Part shown: positions 44,224 through 52,707 of the stretch, one piece after another
Layout: the number at the start of each line of letters is the position of its first letter
Numbering within the stretch: the stretch's first letter is position 1
Origin: Paraflavisolibacter caeni
GTDB taxonomy: Bacteria > Bacteroidota > Bacteroidia > Chitinophagales > Chitinophagaceae
Assembly: GCF_025628885.1 (NCBI RefSeq)
Contig: NZ_JAOTIF010000002.1
Span: 310,001 to 374,000 of the forward strand
DNA: 64,000 nt
Reading direction: 5' to 3'
Made by a program: the position numbers and the translations under genes
Notes under the pieces: model-generated
The model's input: the letters and a program-made list of their open reading frames with translations, nothing else
Databases searched by the model: none
What the model was told of the DNA's origin: nothing

Positions 44224-46608
44224 ATGATCAGGAATTATTTTAAAGTAGCTTTTAGAAATTTGTTGAAGTACAAGCTGTTTTCTTTCATCAATATTTTCGG
44301 GTTAGCACTCAGCATGTCTATATGCATGCTGGTTTTGTTGCGCATCAAAGACCAGTTGGCATATGATCAATTTCATCCGAATACTGGTAGAATATATCGT
44401 TTGATTACCGATCTGCGTAATAGGGACGGTGCTCAATACCGCCTGGCCAGTTCTCCACTTCCTTTGGTTGATGTATTGGAAAAAGATTTTTCAGTATTAG
44501 AAAATTGGGTTCGATTATACCCGGTTGGAGTAGAAAGGACAGTGACTGCCAGCAAAGAGCTATCCATTCGTGCAGCCTTTACTGACCAATCCTTTTTTGA
44601 AGTGTTTGGTTTTACTCTATCGCGTGGAAGTGCAACTACTGTTTTGAGTGCTCCGAATAGTATTGTTTTAACTAAGGCGACAGCAGAAAGGTTTTTCGGG
44701 AGTAAGGATCCGGTTGGTCAAGTGCTTCATATGGAAACCCTTGGTGATTTTCAAGTCGCAGGTGTCATCGGTCCAGTTAAAGGAAAGTCACACATAGATT
44801 TCGACGCCTATCTCTCCATGTCTTCAGTACCGCTGCTTGAAAAAGCAGGGAAACGTAGCCCTGCTCTTGATCAATGGAACAATGTTACTGCAGGATACAC
44901 TTACGTAGTATTAAAACAAAGTGCCACTGAGAAACAACTGAAGCAGGCTGTTCAACAAATTGCTTCCAGGCTTCAGTCTGATCATAACAGCAAAGAAAGA
45001 ATAGCTTTTGATGTGCAGCCTTTTTCAAAGATCATTTTGGGTGAAGAGTTGTTCTATTCCCTGGGTAGAACGGGCTCGCGGGGAAAAGTTCTGGCAGAGA
45101 TAGGCATATCATTCATTATTTTATTATCAGCCTGCTTTAATTATACCAACCTGTCTATTGCCCGTTCATTAAGTAGAGGAAAAGAAGTAGGCATCCGTAA
45201 GGTTTCTGGCGCACAGCGATTCCAGATTTTTAGTCAGTTCGTGGTAGAGTCTCTTTTCATGTCCCTTTTGGCTTTGGGACTAGCCTATGTGTTTCTAAAG
45301 ATGATCATTGACTTTGCGCCTTTTAGCGATGAGATGATACCCGCCGGCTTTCAAATAGATATAGAACTGCTGGGATGGTTCTTGTTATTTAGTTTGTTTA
45401 CAGGTTTACTGGCAGGCGTTCTGCCAGCCTGGGCATTGTCATCTTTCAACCCGGTGCAGGTCCTGAAAAATCTATCTACTGTCCGATTATTTGGAGGCAA
45501 CCGATTTCGAAAAGGCTTGATCATTGCCCAATTTACCTTATGCCTGGTGATTACCATTTTTACAACGGTTTTCTCTCGCCAATTCAATTACATGGCAAAT
45601 GCAGATCCGGGTTTCAACCGGGAACATGTATTGAGTTTGCCACTGAATAGCTCTAAATACCAGATCCTATCTGAAGAGATCAGTCGAGTTAGCGGTGTGC
45701 AAATGGCAGGAGCCACCTCTGAACACCTGGGTATCAATGCATCGGGGCATGCACCCATCAAACTGCAGCCGGAGGCTGAACCTATCTATATAGATTATTT
45801 TGATGTGGATGCCAACTTCATACAAGTAATGGAGTTAAAGTTACTGGCAGGCAATACATTCCCTTCAGTAGCTGATACCGGACGTGAGCAATTCGTTATA
45901 ATCAATGAAGCGGCCCTGAAGCCGCTTCATATAGCAAATCCAACAGATGCCATTGGCAAAATGGCATGGCTGGATGATTCCTCTGTTGTGCACATTGCAG
46001 GAGTAGTGAAAAACTTTTATTACGAGGGATTGGAAAGACCGGTGACTCCATTGCTTTTGCGTAACCGCATGAACAAATTCAACTTTCTTGCTGTAAAAAC
46101 TGCAGGAGACAGTAAAACAATCCTGCAGGCCATCAAAGCGGTCTGGCTGCAGCACAATGCTGGTCAGCCGTTTGAAATTCGTTGGTTGGCTGACGTATTG
46201 TATGAAAAACGGTCTGCATGGACTACCGTCTCCATGTTGGGTTTTCTCTCTTTCATTGCTGTTACGATTGCCTGCCTGGGATTGCTGGGAATGGTGATGT
46301 ATACAACAGAAACGCGCCGTAAAGAAATTGGCATCCGCAAAGTGATGGGTGCTTCTGTTGCTGCTATTATCAGTTTGCTTTCCAGGGGCTTTATCAAATT
46401 GATCATTATTGCGGGACTGATTGCACTTCCGGTAAGTTATATCCTGGGTTATTTGTTTTTAAACATGTTTGCCAACCGCATCAGCCTGGGGCTGGGTAGT
46501 TTGATTATTTGCTTCTTTGGCTTGCTTCTTTTGGTGCTGGTTACGATTGGTTCGCAGATTTATATGGCAGCAATTGCTAATCCTGCCAAGAACTTACGTA
46601 CAGAATAA
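44224..46608 (+). CDS. MacB/FtsX-type ABC permease 6
   Basis: A 794-residue double-FtsX permease (MIRNYFKVAFRNLLKYKLFSFINIFG), the most divergent: its first FtsX domain has SACFNYTNLSIARSLSRGKEVGIRKVSGA and its second ACLGLLGMVMYTTETRRKEIGIRKVMGA. The terminal segment is AIANPAKNLRTE. It is the last permease, 139 bases before the second ATPase gene. In that gap is the second candidate activator site, so a new transcript may begin there. Confidence 0.93.
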   Translation: MIRNYFKVAFRNLLKYKLFSFINIFGLALSMSICMLVLLRIKDQLAYDQFHPNTGRIYRLITDLRNRDGAQYRLASSPLPLVDVLEKDFSVLENWVRLYPVGVERTVTASKELSIRAAFTDQSFFEVFGFTLSRGSATTVLSAPNSIVLTKATAERFFGSKDPVGQVLHMETLGDFQVAGVIGPVKGKSHIDFDAYLSMSSVPLLEKAGKRSPALDQWNNVTAGYTYVVLKQSATEKQLKQAVQQIASRLQSDHNSKERIAFDVQPFSKIILGEELFYSLGRTGSRGKVLAEIGISFIILLSACFNYTNLSIARSLSRGKEVGIRKVSGAQRFQIFSQFVVESLFMSLLALGLAYVFLKMIIDFAPFSDEMIPAGFQIDIELLGWFLLFSLFTGLLAGVLPAWALSSFNPVQVLKNLSTVRLFGGNRFRKGLIIAQFTLCLVITIFTTVFSRQFNYMANADPGFNREHVLSLPLNSSKYQILSEEISRVSGVQMAGATSEHLGINASGHAPIKLQPEAEPIYIDYFDVDANFIQVMELKLLAGNTFPSVADTGREQFVIINEAALKPLHIANPTDAIGKMAWLDDSSVVHIAGVVKNFYYEGLERPVTPLLLRNRMNKFNFLAVKTAGDSKTILQAIKAVWLQHNAGQPFEIRWLADVLYEKRSAWTTVSMLGFLSFIAVTIACLGLLGMVMYTTETRRKEIGIRKVMGASVAAIISLLSRGFIKLIIIAGLIALPVSYILGYLFLNMFANRISLGLGSLIICFFGLLLLVLVTIGSQIYMAAIANPAKNLRTE

Positions 46609-46629
46609 TGTACCGGAAAAGAACACCAG

Positions 46630-46647
46630 GTGTATCAAAATAGTACA
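46630..46647. promoter_or_regulatory. Candidate activator-binding site, copy 2
   Basis: GTGTATCAAAATAGTACA, matching 15 of 18 bases of 29437-29454. With the next base it holds the perfect inverted repeat GTGTA-N9-TACAC (46630-46648). It lies 101 bases before the second ATPase start. No clear sigma-54 -24/-12 element follows: TTGGTATGGTTTGC (46697-46710) has the right flavour but two bases too few between GG and GC. Confidence 0.58.
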
Positions 46648-46747
46648 CCTTATAGTAAAGGATATTTATAACCTGTTCGCTTTCAATACTTACTGAATTG
46701 GTATGGTTTGCGAATCAATACTTTAAAATCTACAACCGAACACTTTT

Positions 46748-47434
46748 ATGATAGAACTGCAACATATTTTCAAATGGTATCCTGCAGGTGGAAGCAGGGT
46801 TTATGTTTTACAGGATATCAACCTCAATATTGAAGCAGGGGCTTTTGTCTCTATCATGGGTCCGTCAGGCTCCGGAAAGTCTACACTGCTCAATATTATT
46901 GGTATGTTGGACCTGCCTTCGGAAGGAAGCTACCGGTTTTTAGAGCAGTCGGTTTATGACATGAAAGAAAAGCACAGGGTTGAATTGTATAAAAAGCATA
47001 TAGGCTTTGTGTTTCAGTCGTATCACCTGATCGACGAATTGACCGTGTATGAGAACATCGAGACGCCGCTGCTTTACCAGAATGTAAAATCCGCTGAGCG
47101 TAAAGCAATGGTCAGCGATATGCTGGACAGGTTCAATATAGTAGGCAAAAAGGATTTGTTTCCTGCACAACTCTCCGGCGGGCAACAGCAGTTGGTAGGT
47201 ATTATCCGGGCACTGATTGCAAGACCCAAGCTGATCCTGGCCGATGAACCAACCGGCAACCTGAATTCTGCACAGGGAGAGGAGATTATGAACCTGTTTC
47301 AAAAGCTGAACGAGGAAGACAAGGTGACCATTGTCCAGGTAACACATTCTGAGAAAAATGCAGCATACGGCAGCCGCATTGTAAACCTGCTGGATGGTCG
47401 TATTCAGCATATTCCACAAACTGTACATTCGTGA
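46748..47434 (+). CDS. ABC transporter ATP-binding protein, MacB/LolD type (second)
   Basis: A 228-residue ATPase similar to the one at 31152. Walker A GPSGSGKST (about 38-46), Q-loop FVFQSYHLIDELT and H-loop QVTHSEKNA are standard. The signature reads LSGGQQQLVGIIRAL, with Leu where Arg is usual, and the Walker B/D-loop reads LILADEPTGNLNSAQG, with Asn for the D-loop Asp. These replacements could lower ATPase activity or reflect pairing with the other ATPase. Its stop codon overlaps the ATG of the TolC-type gene (ATGA), so these two are translationally coupled. Confidence 0.94.
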   Translation: MIELQHIFKWYPAGGSRVYVLQDINLNIEAGAFVSIMGPSGSGKSTLLNIIGMLDLPSEGSYRFLEQSVYDMKEKHRVELYKKHIGFVFQSYHLIDELTVYENIETPLLYQNVKSAERKAMVSDMLDRFNIVGKKDLFPAQLSGGQQQLVGIIRALIARPKLILADEPTGNLNSAQGEEIMNLFQKLNEEDKVTIVQVTHSEKNAAYGSRIVNLLDGRIQHIPQTVHS

Positions 47435-48861
47435 TGAAGATCGTATTGACCATAACTACTTTTTTCCTGCTCTTTTCGATGGCCTCCCGGGCACAGTCAA
47501 GCAGCTATACATTGGAGCAGTGTATCGAAACTGCCATCAGGAACAACATAGAAGTAAAGCAACGTGAACTGCAAACCCAATCAGCTGAAATAGATTACAA
47601 GCAATCAAAAACCAATCTCTTCCCTACATTGAATGGCGTTATCAATCATGGCATCAACCAGGGGAGAAGCATTGACCCATTTACTAACAGCTATGTCAAT
47701 CAGAAGGTGAATTATGCCAGTTATGGTTTAGGGAGCAGTGTTGTTCTGTTCAATGGCTTGAGTCAGCAGAAAAGCATCAGGCAATATCAATATGCATCTG
47801 ATGCCTCAAAGATGGAACTGCAACAGGTAAAGGATAACTTGTCGCTCGATGTCATCCTTGCCTATTTACTGGTGTTGAGCAATGAAGATCTTGTTGAACT
47901 TTCCAAAAAACAAGTAGAAGTATCCAATAAACAGGTAGAGCGACTGGAAATATTACATAAGGAAGGCGCTATCAATCCTTCCCAGTTATACGACTTAAAG
48001 GCACAGTTGAAGGATGATGAACTAACGGCGGTCAATAACCAGAATGCATTGGCTATTGCAAAACTGAACTTAGCGCAATTGATGCAGCTTCCATTTGATT
48101 CTGCGATGAAGGTTGAGCGCATTGGTATGGAAGAACTGGTGCAAAAGTATGGGCCTTCTTTAGCTGATGTGTATAACAATGCCGTCAATGAGCTGGCTCT
48201 TGTGAAAGCCGCCAGATTGCGTACAGAAAGTTCAGCAGCTGCTGTCAGGGCCATTAAGGGAACTTTTTATCCTACCCTATTACTGAATGGTAATTTGAAT
48301 ACAAACTATTCAAGTGCAGCTTCAAGAGATGTACTGCTCAATTCAACAGAAGTATCCAGTTCCAATTATGTTATTGTCAATGGAGACAAAGTGCCGGTCG
48401 TGACCAAAGTAAACAATTACTCTTCGGAGCGGATCGATTACAACAGTCAATTAAGGAATAATGTTTTTTCCAATATAGAATTAAGTCTGCGTGTACCTCT
48501 CTTTAATTCCTTTCAAACCAGGAACAGGGTGAAGCTGGCCAACCTTGAACTTAAATATGTAACGCTCACTGAAGAAAATACAAAGATCCAGCTGCGGCAA
48601 GAGGTGGAACGGTCTTACCTGAACATGAATAATGCATGGGAACGTTATAAAATATCGCAGGAGCAGGTAGCTGCTTATACTGAATCGTTCCGTGCAGCCG
48701 ATGTTCGCTTCAATGCGGGGGTAGGCACATCCGTTGATTACCTTGTGGCCAAGAATAACCTGGACCGCGCTAATATGAACCTGGTGATGGCAAAGTATGG
48801 TTACCTATTGCGGAAGCGGATACTGGATTTTTATTATGGAAGTGGGTATAGGGTAAAATAA
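47434..48861 (+). CDS. TolC-family outer membrane channel protein
   Basis: A 475-residue outer-membrane efflux protein. Signal peptide MKIVLTITTFFLLFSMASRAQ is followed by SYTLEQCIETAIRNNIEVKQRELQTQ, the typical first helix of the family, and by two helical repeats with heptad texture and strands that form the barrel (for example NGVINHGINQGRSIDPFTNSYVNQ and FSNIELSLRVPLFN). The second repeat ends DVRFNAGVGTSVDYLVAKNNLDRANMNL. With the adaptor and the ABC genes it completes a tripartite MacAB-TolC-like exporter. The start ATG at 47434 is preferred to the GTG three bases before it. Confidence 0.94.
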   Translation: MKIVLTITTFFLLFSMASRAQSSSYTLEQCIETAIRNNIEVKQRELQTQSAEIDYKQSKTNLFPTLNGVINHGINQGRSIDPFTNSYVNQKVNYASYGLGSSVVLFNGLSQQKSIRQYQYASDASKMELQQVKDNLSLDVILAYLLVLSNEDLVELSKKQVEVSNKQVERLEILHKEGAINPSQLYDLKAQLKDDELTAVNNQNALAIAKLNLAQLMQLPFDSAMKVERIGMEELVQKYGPSLADVYNNAVNELALVKAARLRTESSAAAVRAIKGTFYPTLLLNGNLNTNYSSAASRDVLLNSTEVSSSNYVIVNGDKVPVVTKVNNYSSERIDYNSQLRNNVFSNIELSLRVPLFNSFQTRNRVKLANLELKYVTLTEENTKIQLRQEVERSYLNMNNAWERYKISQEQVAAYTESFRAADVRFNAGVGTSVDYLVAKNNLDRANMNLVMAKYGYLLRKRILDFYYGSGYRVK

Positions 48862-48935
48862 AGGACTGGTTGATACACCTGATGCAGCGTTTATTCATCT
48901 TTGTAACTCATTACAATTGATAATGCCAGTTATCT

Positions 48936-49475
48936 ATGATCAAGCAATTGATTCTTTTAACGCTGTTCATTTTTGTATATGCGTGCCTGAATGCTCAAAA
49001 AGGAAATAACGGACTGAGCATCAATGGTGAGGTTACTGTCCCTTTTTATCAGAATGACCAGGGCTTTGGTTTTTTCATGAAAGGCTTATATGGTATTGGC
49101 AAATCGGCCCAGCTTACAGCTTCTATTGGTGTTTCAAAATTTAAGAACAGGAATTCTATAGAGAGCAAGGAGGTGAAGACACGCCTGATCCCTTTCCTAG
49201 TAGGGTATCAACAAAACATCCGCAAATTCTATATTGAACCTAAGATAGGCATTGGCGAAATGGGAGGCAGGATACTTTCTGATGGAGACTATGCGAGGCC
49301 TTCGGTTGTAGCTGTATTTGGTGGATTAGGAGCTGGATATAGGATCAAACGTTTCAATGCCGGTATTAGTTTTCTAACTGCACATGGAATAGATAAGCCC
49401 TCTGCCGGTCTTTGGTACAATGAGAACTTCCATTATACAAGTTTATACATTGGGTATGATTTGTTTTCGAAATGA
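48936..49475 (+). CDS. Outer-membrane beta-barrel-like protein
   Basis: A 179-residue exported protein. It has a signal peptide (MIKQLILLTLFIFVYACLNAQ) and a run of alternating hydrophobic/aromatic strands (GFGFFMKGLYGIGKSAQLTASIGVSKF, FYIEPKIGIGEMGG, SVVAVFGGLGAGYRIKRFNAGISF) with a terminal aromatic strand (YTSLYIGYDLFSK), as in small 8-strand outer-membrane barrels. A CATCTTTG box (about 48897-48904) just upstream resembles a -7 element, so it probably has its own promoter and is not part of the export operon. Confidence 0.7.
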   Translation: MIKQLILLTLFIFVYACLNAQKGNNGLSINGEVTVPFYQNDQGFGFFMKGLYGIGKSAQLTASIGVSKFKNRNSIESKEVKTRLIPFLVGYQQNIRKFYIEPKIGIGEMGGRILSDGDYARPSVVAVFGGLGAGYRIKRFNAGISFLTAHGIDKPSAGLWYNENFHYTSLYIGYDLFSK

Positions 49476-49806
49476 ATAATATACTACAGGAGTATCCAGT
49501 TTTACAGATTACTTTATTGAGAGCGGGAGCATAAGGGGAATGACGAATAAAGGGATAGAAGGGGCGGGGTTTATAAGGGCGGAGGTAAGGGAAGATGCTT
49601 TTTAGAGGTTTAGGAACGAAGGTGGCATACCCTTGCCCTACTGTAGGTATACTGTTGGTCTGCTTCAGGTATACTTGAGGTACGAAGGATCCCTACTTGA
49701 AAGCTGGAGGTGGAGGCGGACAAAAGCGGCCATTTCCTGCCATTTTATGCCAAAGCGGCCAGAGGGGTTGGAGGGGTGGGTGGGCAGCCCTAGCTTTAGG
49801 GGGTAA
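49476..49806. other. Intergenic region with short direct repeats
   Basis: A 331-base gap with no gene. It has one GAATGACGAAT copy (49538-49548), AGGTATACT twice (49645-49653 and 49667-49675) and AAAGCGGCCA twice (49723-49732 and 49752-49761). The right part is unusually G-rich, like the gene that follows, and marks a change in base composition from the export block. Confidence 0.7.
49538..49548 (+). repeat. GAATGACGAAT dispersed repeat
   Basis: Perfect copy 62 bases after the stop of the barrel-protein gene; the last one in the window. Confidence 0.75.
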
Positions 49807-50418
49807 ATGAATCAAAAGATGAAACAGCTTTACATTGACAACAGGACCAGGTTGGTGGTAGTGGAGGGCAAAGTGATGTCCCGGCTGCTGCTGGGCATCC
49901 TCCGGGGCTCGATTGGGAAGTGCTTTGTGGTGAAGCACTATAGGGCCAACAAGAAAAAGAAGTGGAAGAAAAGGACCATCGTGACCCGCTACCCGGATAT
50001 GAGTGGAGTGGTAGCTTCTGAACAGCAAAGGGAATGCAGGAATCTGTTCAAAGAGGCGGTGGTGTATGCCCAGTGGATCCTCTCGGATGCGGAAAGGAAG
50101 GAGGCATTTCGAAAGACACTGCCCAGGAAGAAGCGGAAGCATGTGTACCAGGCTGCTATCCGGTTGTATATGAACATGCAGGGGGATCCGCAGTGGCTGA
50201 GAAAACAGCTGGCAGTCAGAGGGATGATGAGCACAGGCAAAAGGGAAATAGCTGATGTGAAGGTGGTGAAGGGGGAATGGTTCATGGGGATTGCTGGTGG
50301 GGTAGAGGGTGGGGAGCAGAGGGAAGCCTGGAAGGTATGGTGGAAAAAGGAGGAAGTCGGACTGAAGGTGGATGCACATGGGCAAGAGAATGGCTGTTTG
50401 GGCGTATTGCGGATTTAG
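49807..50418 (+). CDS. Basic protein of unknown function
   Basis: A 203-residue, strongly basic protein (many Lys and Arg), with no signal peptide. The segment VTRYPDMSGVVASEQQRECRNLFKEAVVYAQWIL and the 'KHVYQAAIRLYM' segment match a pattern I recall from short uncharacterised Bacteroidota proteins (a 'PDMS' core followed by two helices), so the first 140 residues are likely real. The last 40 residues are Gly/Glu-rich and may be frayed. The coding strand is strikingly G-rich and T-poor. A 230-residue frame on the other strand here is Pro/His-rich and is a shadow. Function unknown; the short direct repeats before it may be associated. Confidence 0.6.
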   Translation: MNQKMKQLYIDNRTRLVVVEGKVMSRLLLGILRGSIGKCFVVKHYRANKKKKWKKRTIVTRYPDMSGVVASEQQRECRNLFKEAVVYAQWILSDAERKEAFRKTLPRKKRKHVYQAAIRLYMNMQGDPQWLRKQLAVRGMMSTGKREIADVKVVKGEWFMGIAGGVEGGEQREAWKVWWKKEEVGLKVDAHGQENGCLGVLRI

Positions 50419-50620
50419 GGAGGAGGGTAAAGGGAGTAGTTCGTTTTTGTTGTTTTCAGTTGTGCACTACAGATGAGCTCATGCAGAATGGGCAATAAAG
50501 AAACTGAACTAAAAAGTTTATGAAAGACTATGCAAATCAGCTCGTTATAGAGCTAGGAAAAATACACTTGCCTAGATGAGGTTGGTTCGTAAATTTATCT
50601 ACTGTTGGCAGTAACCTTAT

Positions 50621-51316
50621 ATGAAGCTCAAACTAACACCATTCTTTATAGCATCCCTAGGACTGTTCCTGTATGGGTTGTACTGGTGGTTTATCGCAGA
50701 CTCTGGCGAAGAAGGTTGGGGACTGCTTTTCGGAATGGTCATTACCGTCTTTTCAGTCGGACTTTTTGTAGTCTATATCATTTTTCGAGCAATCTTTAAA
50801 ACCAGAGTTTGGACACAAACTAGTATTGAGACCCTTCTTCTTTGTGTAGGATTGTTTTATTACTACAAGACTGAAGGGGCATTTGTCTTTACATTACCCA
50901 GGAACTACAAAGGACATGTTCTTGTTGTTTACAATGTAGAAGGACAACCTACTCTCCCGACTAATTTTCTTTCTAATAAGGTTAAGGTGACCGTTCCCAC
51001 TTCGGGAATTGTATTGACATCATCTTCCCCACTAAATGTACAATACTATAACGGCGGGATATTCACTGAAGATGGTAAAAATATAAACGATTTACAAGGT
51101 GCAGACCGGCGATACGACATACCAGTGCTAAATGACACTATTATTTGCAATGGTAGAACGTACCGCATTGATAAGTGGATGATCAAAGACCAGCCGAATT
51201 GGGAATTAAAGGACGACACATTGTATAAACTAAATGAAAAACTAGAATTGGCATGTGACCTGATAAACAGAAAAGCTACTGCCAACAACAGTTTTGCAAA
51301 AGTTGGGCTTAAGTAA
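50621..51316 (+). CDS. Membrane protein of unknown function
   Basis: A 231-residue protein with three N-terminal spans (about 6-23, 33-58, 65-82) and a soluble C-terminal region from about 85. The region LPRNYKGHVLVVYNVEGQPTLP and VTVPTSGIVLTSS resembles the DUF6843 type (an 'IPxGYxG' strand followed by a hydrophobic pair), which I hold only as a possibility. GTTGGCA (50604-50610) lies ten bases before the start codon, similar to the GTT cores found before the next genes. It is the first in a series of same-strand, functionally mixed genes. Confidence 0.7.
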   Translation: MKLKLTPFFIASLGLFLYGLYWWFIADSGEEGWGLLFGMVITVFSVGLFVVYIIFRAIFKTRVWTQTSIETLLLCVGLFYYYKTEGAFVFTLPRNYKGHVLVVYNVEGQPTLPTNFLSNKVKVTVPTSGIVLTSSSPLNVQYYNGGIFTEDGKNINDLQGADRRYDIPVLNDTIICNGRTYRIDKWMIKDQPNWELKDDTLYKLNEKLELACDLINRKATANNSFAKVGLK

Positions 51317-51404
51317 TAAATTTAAACATTCAATCACTAATCAGCTTTTGTGTATAGGCTAAGCTGACCAACAATAAATGCCCAACCTTCGCAAAGCCTT
51401 TTCC

Positions 51405-51411
51405 GTTAGGC
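51405..51411 (+). repeat. GTTRRRY-type core (GTTAGGC)
   Basis: GTTAGGC matches the integron core-site consensus GTTRRRY exactly and is placed nine bases before the start of the next gene. A GCCCAAC (51380-51386) fits RYYYAAC but is too close to be its partner in a normal attC site. The rest of the spacer shows no clear match to the two repeat families described further on. Confidence 0.35.
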
Positions 51412-51419
51412 ATAATTGT

Positions 51420-51992
51420 ATGAACAGACTTTTCCTATATTTCATTGCAATAATTATAGTGTCCTGCAGCGAGACGCAGTCACAAGGTTCCACAGTAGAC
51501 ACTAATGAGAATCATAAAGATATTTTACCTATTTCTAAAATAGACACTGCAAAAGCTACAGTGGAGCTGATTAAAGATTCTATCGCTGGTGAGGAAGGTG
51601 AAACTGAGACCTGCTATGTAGTCATTGCTGACACAGGAACACATTATTATTCGCTCAGGGACAAAATGCTTGCCCTGCATGATACTTTAAGGCAAGCCAT
51701 TGATACAATGCATCGCACCTATAACGTGACAAAAGATTTGATTGCTTTACCCGAGGACGATGAAGATGACCTGTACGCAGGTGACTATTATCCCCGCAGA
51801 TTCCCATCGCAAGAGTTGAGTCTGGAATACTTAAATTTCTATCTAGAGCAAGCCAGAGAAAAAAGTATAGCACTGGTAACAGGCATTTACGAGACAAAGA
51901 ACAGTGCAGACAGTGCATTGGACATCTTGAGAAAAGTAAGTCCAAAAGCATTTGTAGTCAAATCGGACATTTATATGGGCTGCATTCACTAA
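51420..51992 (+). CDS. Lipoprotein of unknown function
   Basis: A 190-residue lipoprotein from ATG 51420 (an in-frame ATG at 51378 lies upstream of the core site and adds no signal). MNRLFLYFIAIIIVSC is the signal with lipobox IVSC. The mature part is acidic (PEDDEDDLYAGDYYP) and ends in VTGIYETKNSADSALDILRKVSPKAFVVKSDIYMGCIH, a pattern reminiscent of SPOR-like or small repeat folds, but I cannot assign it. Flanking spacers carry attC-like cores. Confidence 0.68.
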   Translation: MNRLFLYFIAIIIVSCSETQSQGSTVDTNENHKDILPISKIDTAKATVELIKDSIAGEEGETETCYVVIADTGTHYYSLRDKMLALHDTLRQAIDTMHRTYNVTKDLIALPEDDEDDLYAGDYYPRRFPSQELSLEYLNFYLEQAREKSIALVTGIYETKNSADSALDILRKVSPKAFVVKSDIYMGCIH

Positions 51993-52093
51993 GGCGATAC
52001 CAAATACGCCTAATATGGAGTTTAACAAAAGCTGGGAAGAATGACTATCTTTCAGCTATAAACCAATAACAACAAAAGAAAGTCAGTGAAGCT

Positions 52094-52143
52094 GTGGTAA
52101 CCCAGACTACCCAGCCTTTGCCAATCTCCTGAAACCGTTGTAG
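52094..52143 (+). repeat. Spacer repeat family 1, copy C (attC-like right end)
   Basis: GTGGTAACCCAGACT (52094-52108) corresponds to GGTGTAACTCAGACT and GGTGTAACTCTGACT in the other copies. The GTT core (GTTGTAG, 52137-52143) starts 43 bases after the motif, exactly as in copies A and B. The most degenerate of the three. Confidence 0.6.
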
Positions 52144-52160
52144 GCAATATTGATTCGACC

Positions 52161-52631
52161 TTGGATTATAAAAGAAATATACATAAGAGACTTTTATTTA
52201 ACCGCTTAACTTTTGCCATACTACTGGCAGGAATTATTCTTATTATCATCTTCAAAAGCTATACATATCTTGCACTTTTCGCTATTGCATATTTCATTTT
52301 AGATTTTATTTTCCCTTTGTATCAAGTTTCGATCACGGACACTACTTTGACAATCAGGAGGTTTTTTGCGGGTGGGCTCTTGCAAAAAGGGACTAAGATT
52401 GAAAAGAGTAAAATAAATGAGATTAGAAATATTGATACAAGCATAACAACAAATTCTCAAATCGACTTCGAATATGGTGTGTTTGCTCCTGGTGACGTAG
52501 ACAACCAAACAAAGAAATATGAGATTTTCAAAATAAAATATGCTTTCGGTGAGAATAACAAATCTATAAAAGTTCCGCTCTTACAACTTGAGGCCGACAT
52601 TTTGAACCGGGTTATACTACCTACAACTTGA
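52161..52631 (+). CDS. Small membrane protein with PH-like region
   Basis: A 156-residue protein whose best start is TTG 52161, as no ATG occurs near the N-terminus. Two spans (about 14-28 and 33-52) are followed by a soluble beta region (YQVSITDTTLTIRRFFAGGLLQKGTKIEKSKINEIRNI) that has the texture of bacterial PH-like domains (bPH). The role is unknown. The 20-base distance from the GTT core to the start is like that of neighbouring genes. Confidence 0.62.
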   Translation: MDYKRNIHKRLLFNRLTFAILLAGIILIIIFKSYTYLALFAIAYFILDFIFPLYQVSITDTTLTIRRFFAGGLLQKGTKIEKSKINEIRNIDTSITTNSQIDFEYGVFAPGDVDNQTKKYEIFKIKYAFGENNKSIKVPLLQLEADILNRVILPTT

Positions 52632-52707
52632 TGTTCATGTAATGGTGGCCGAAGTTAATATTACAAGCATTTGCTTCTCTATAGAACTACATAACTTTAC
52701 ATATAGT

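Noticed and set aside
46697-46710. A sigma-54 -24/-12 promoter before the second ATPase gene
   Set aside because: TTGGTATGGTTTGC has only eight bases between GG and GC where ten are required.
49693-50385. A 230-residue minus-strand frame opposite the basic protein gene
   Set aside because: Its translation is dominated by Pro, His and Leu and is a shadow of the G-rich plus-strand gene; the plus-strand protein has a recognisable pattern.
51380-51411. A complete attC site formed by GCCCAAC and GTTAGGC
   Set aside because: The two cores are only 18 bases apart, far below the shortest known attC length; only the right core is kept as a weak feature.
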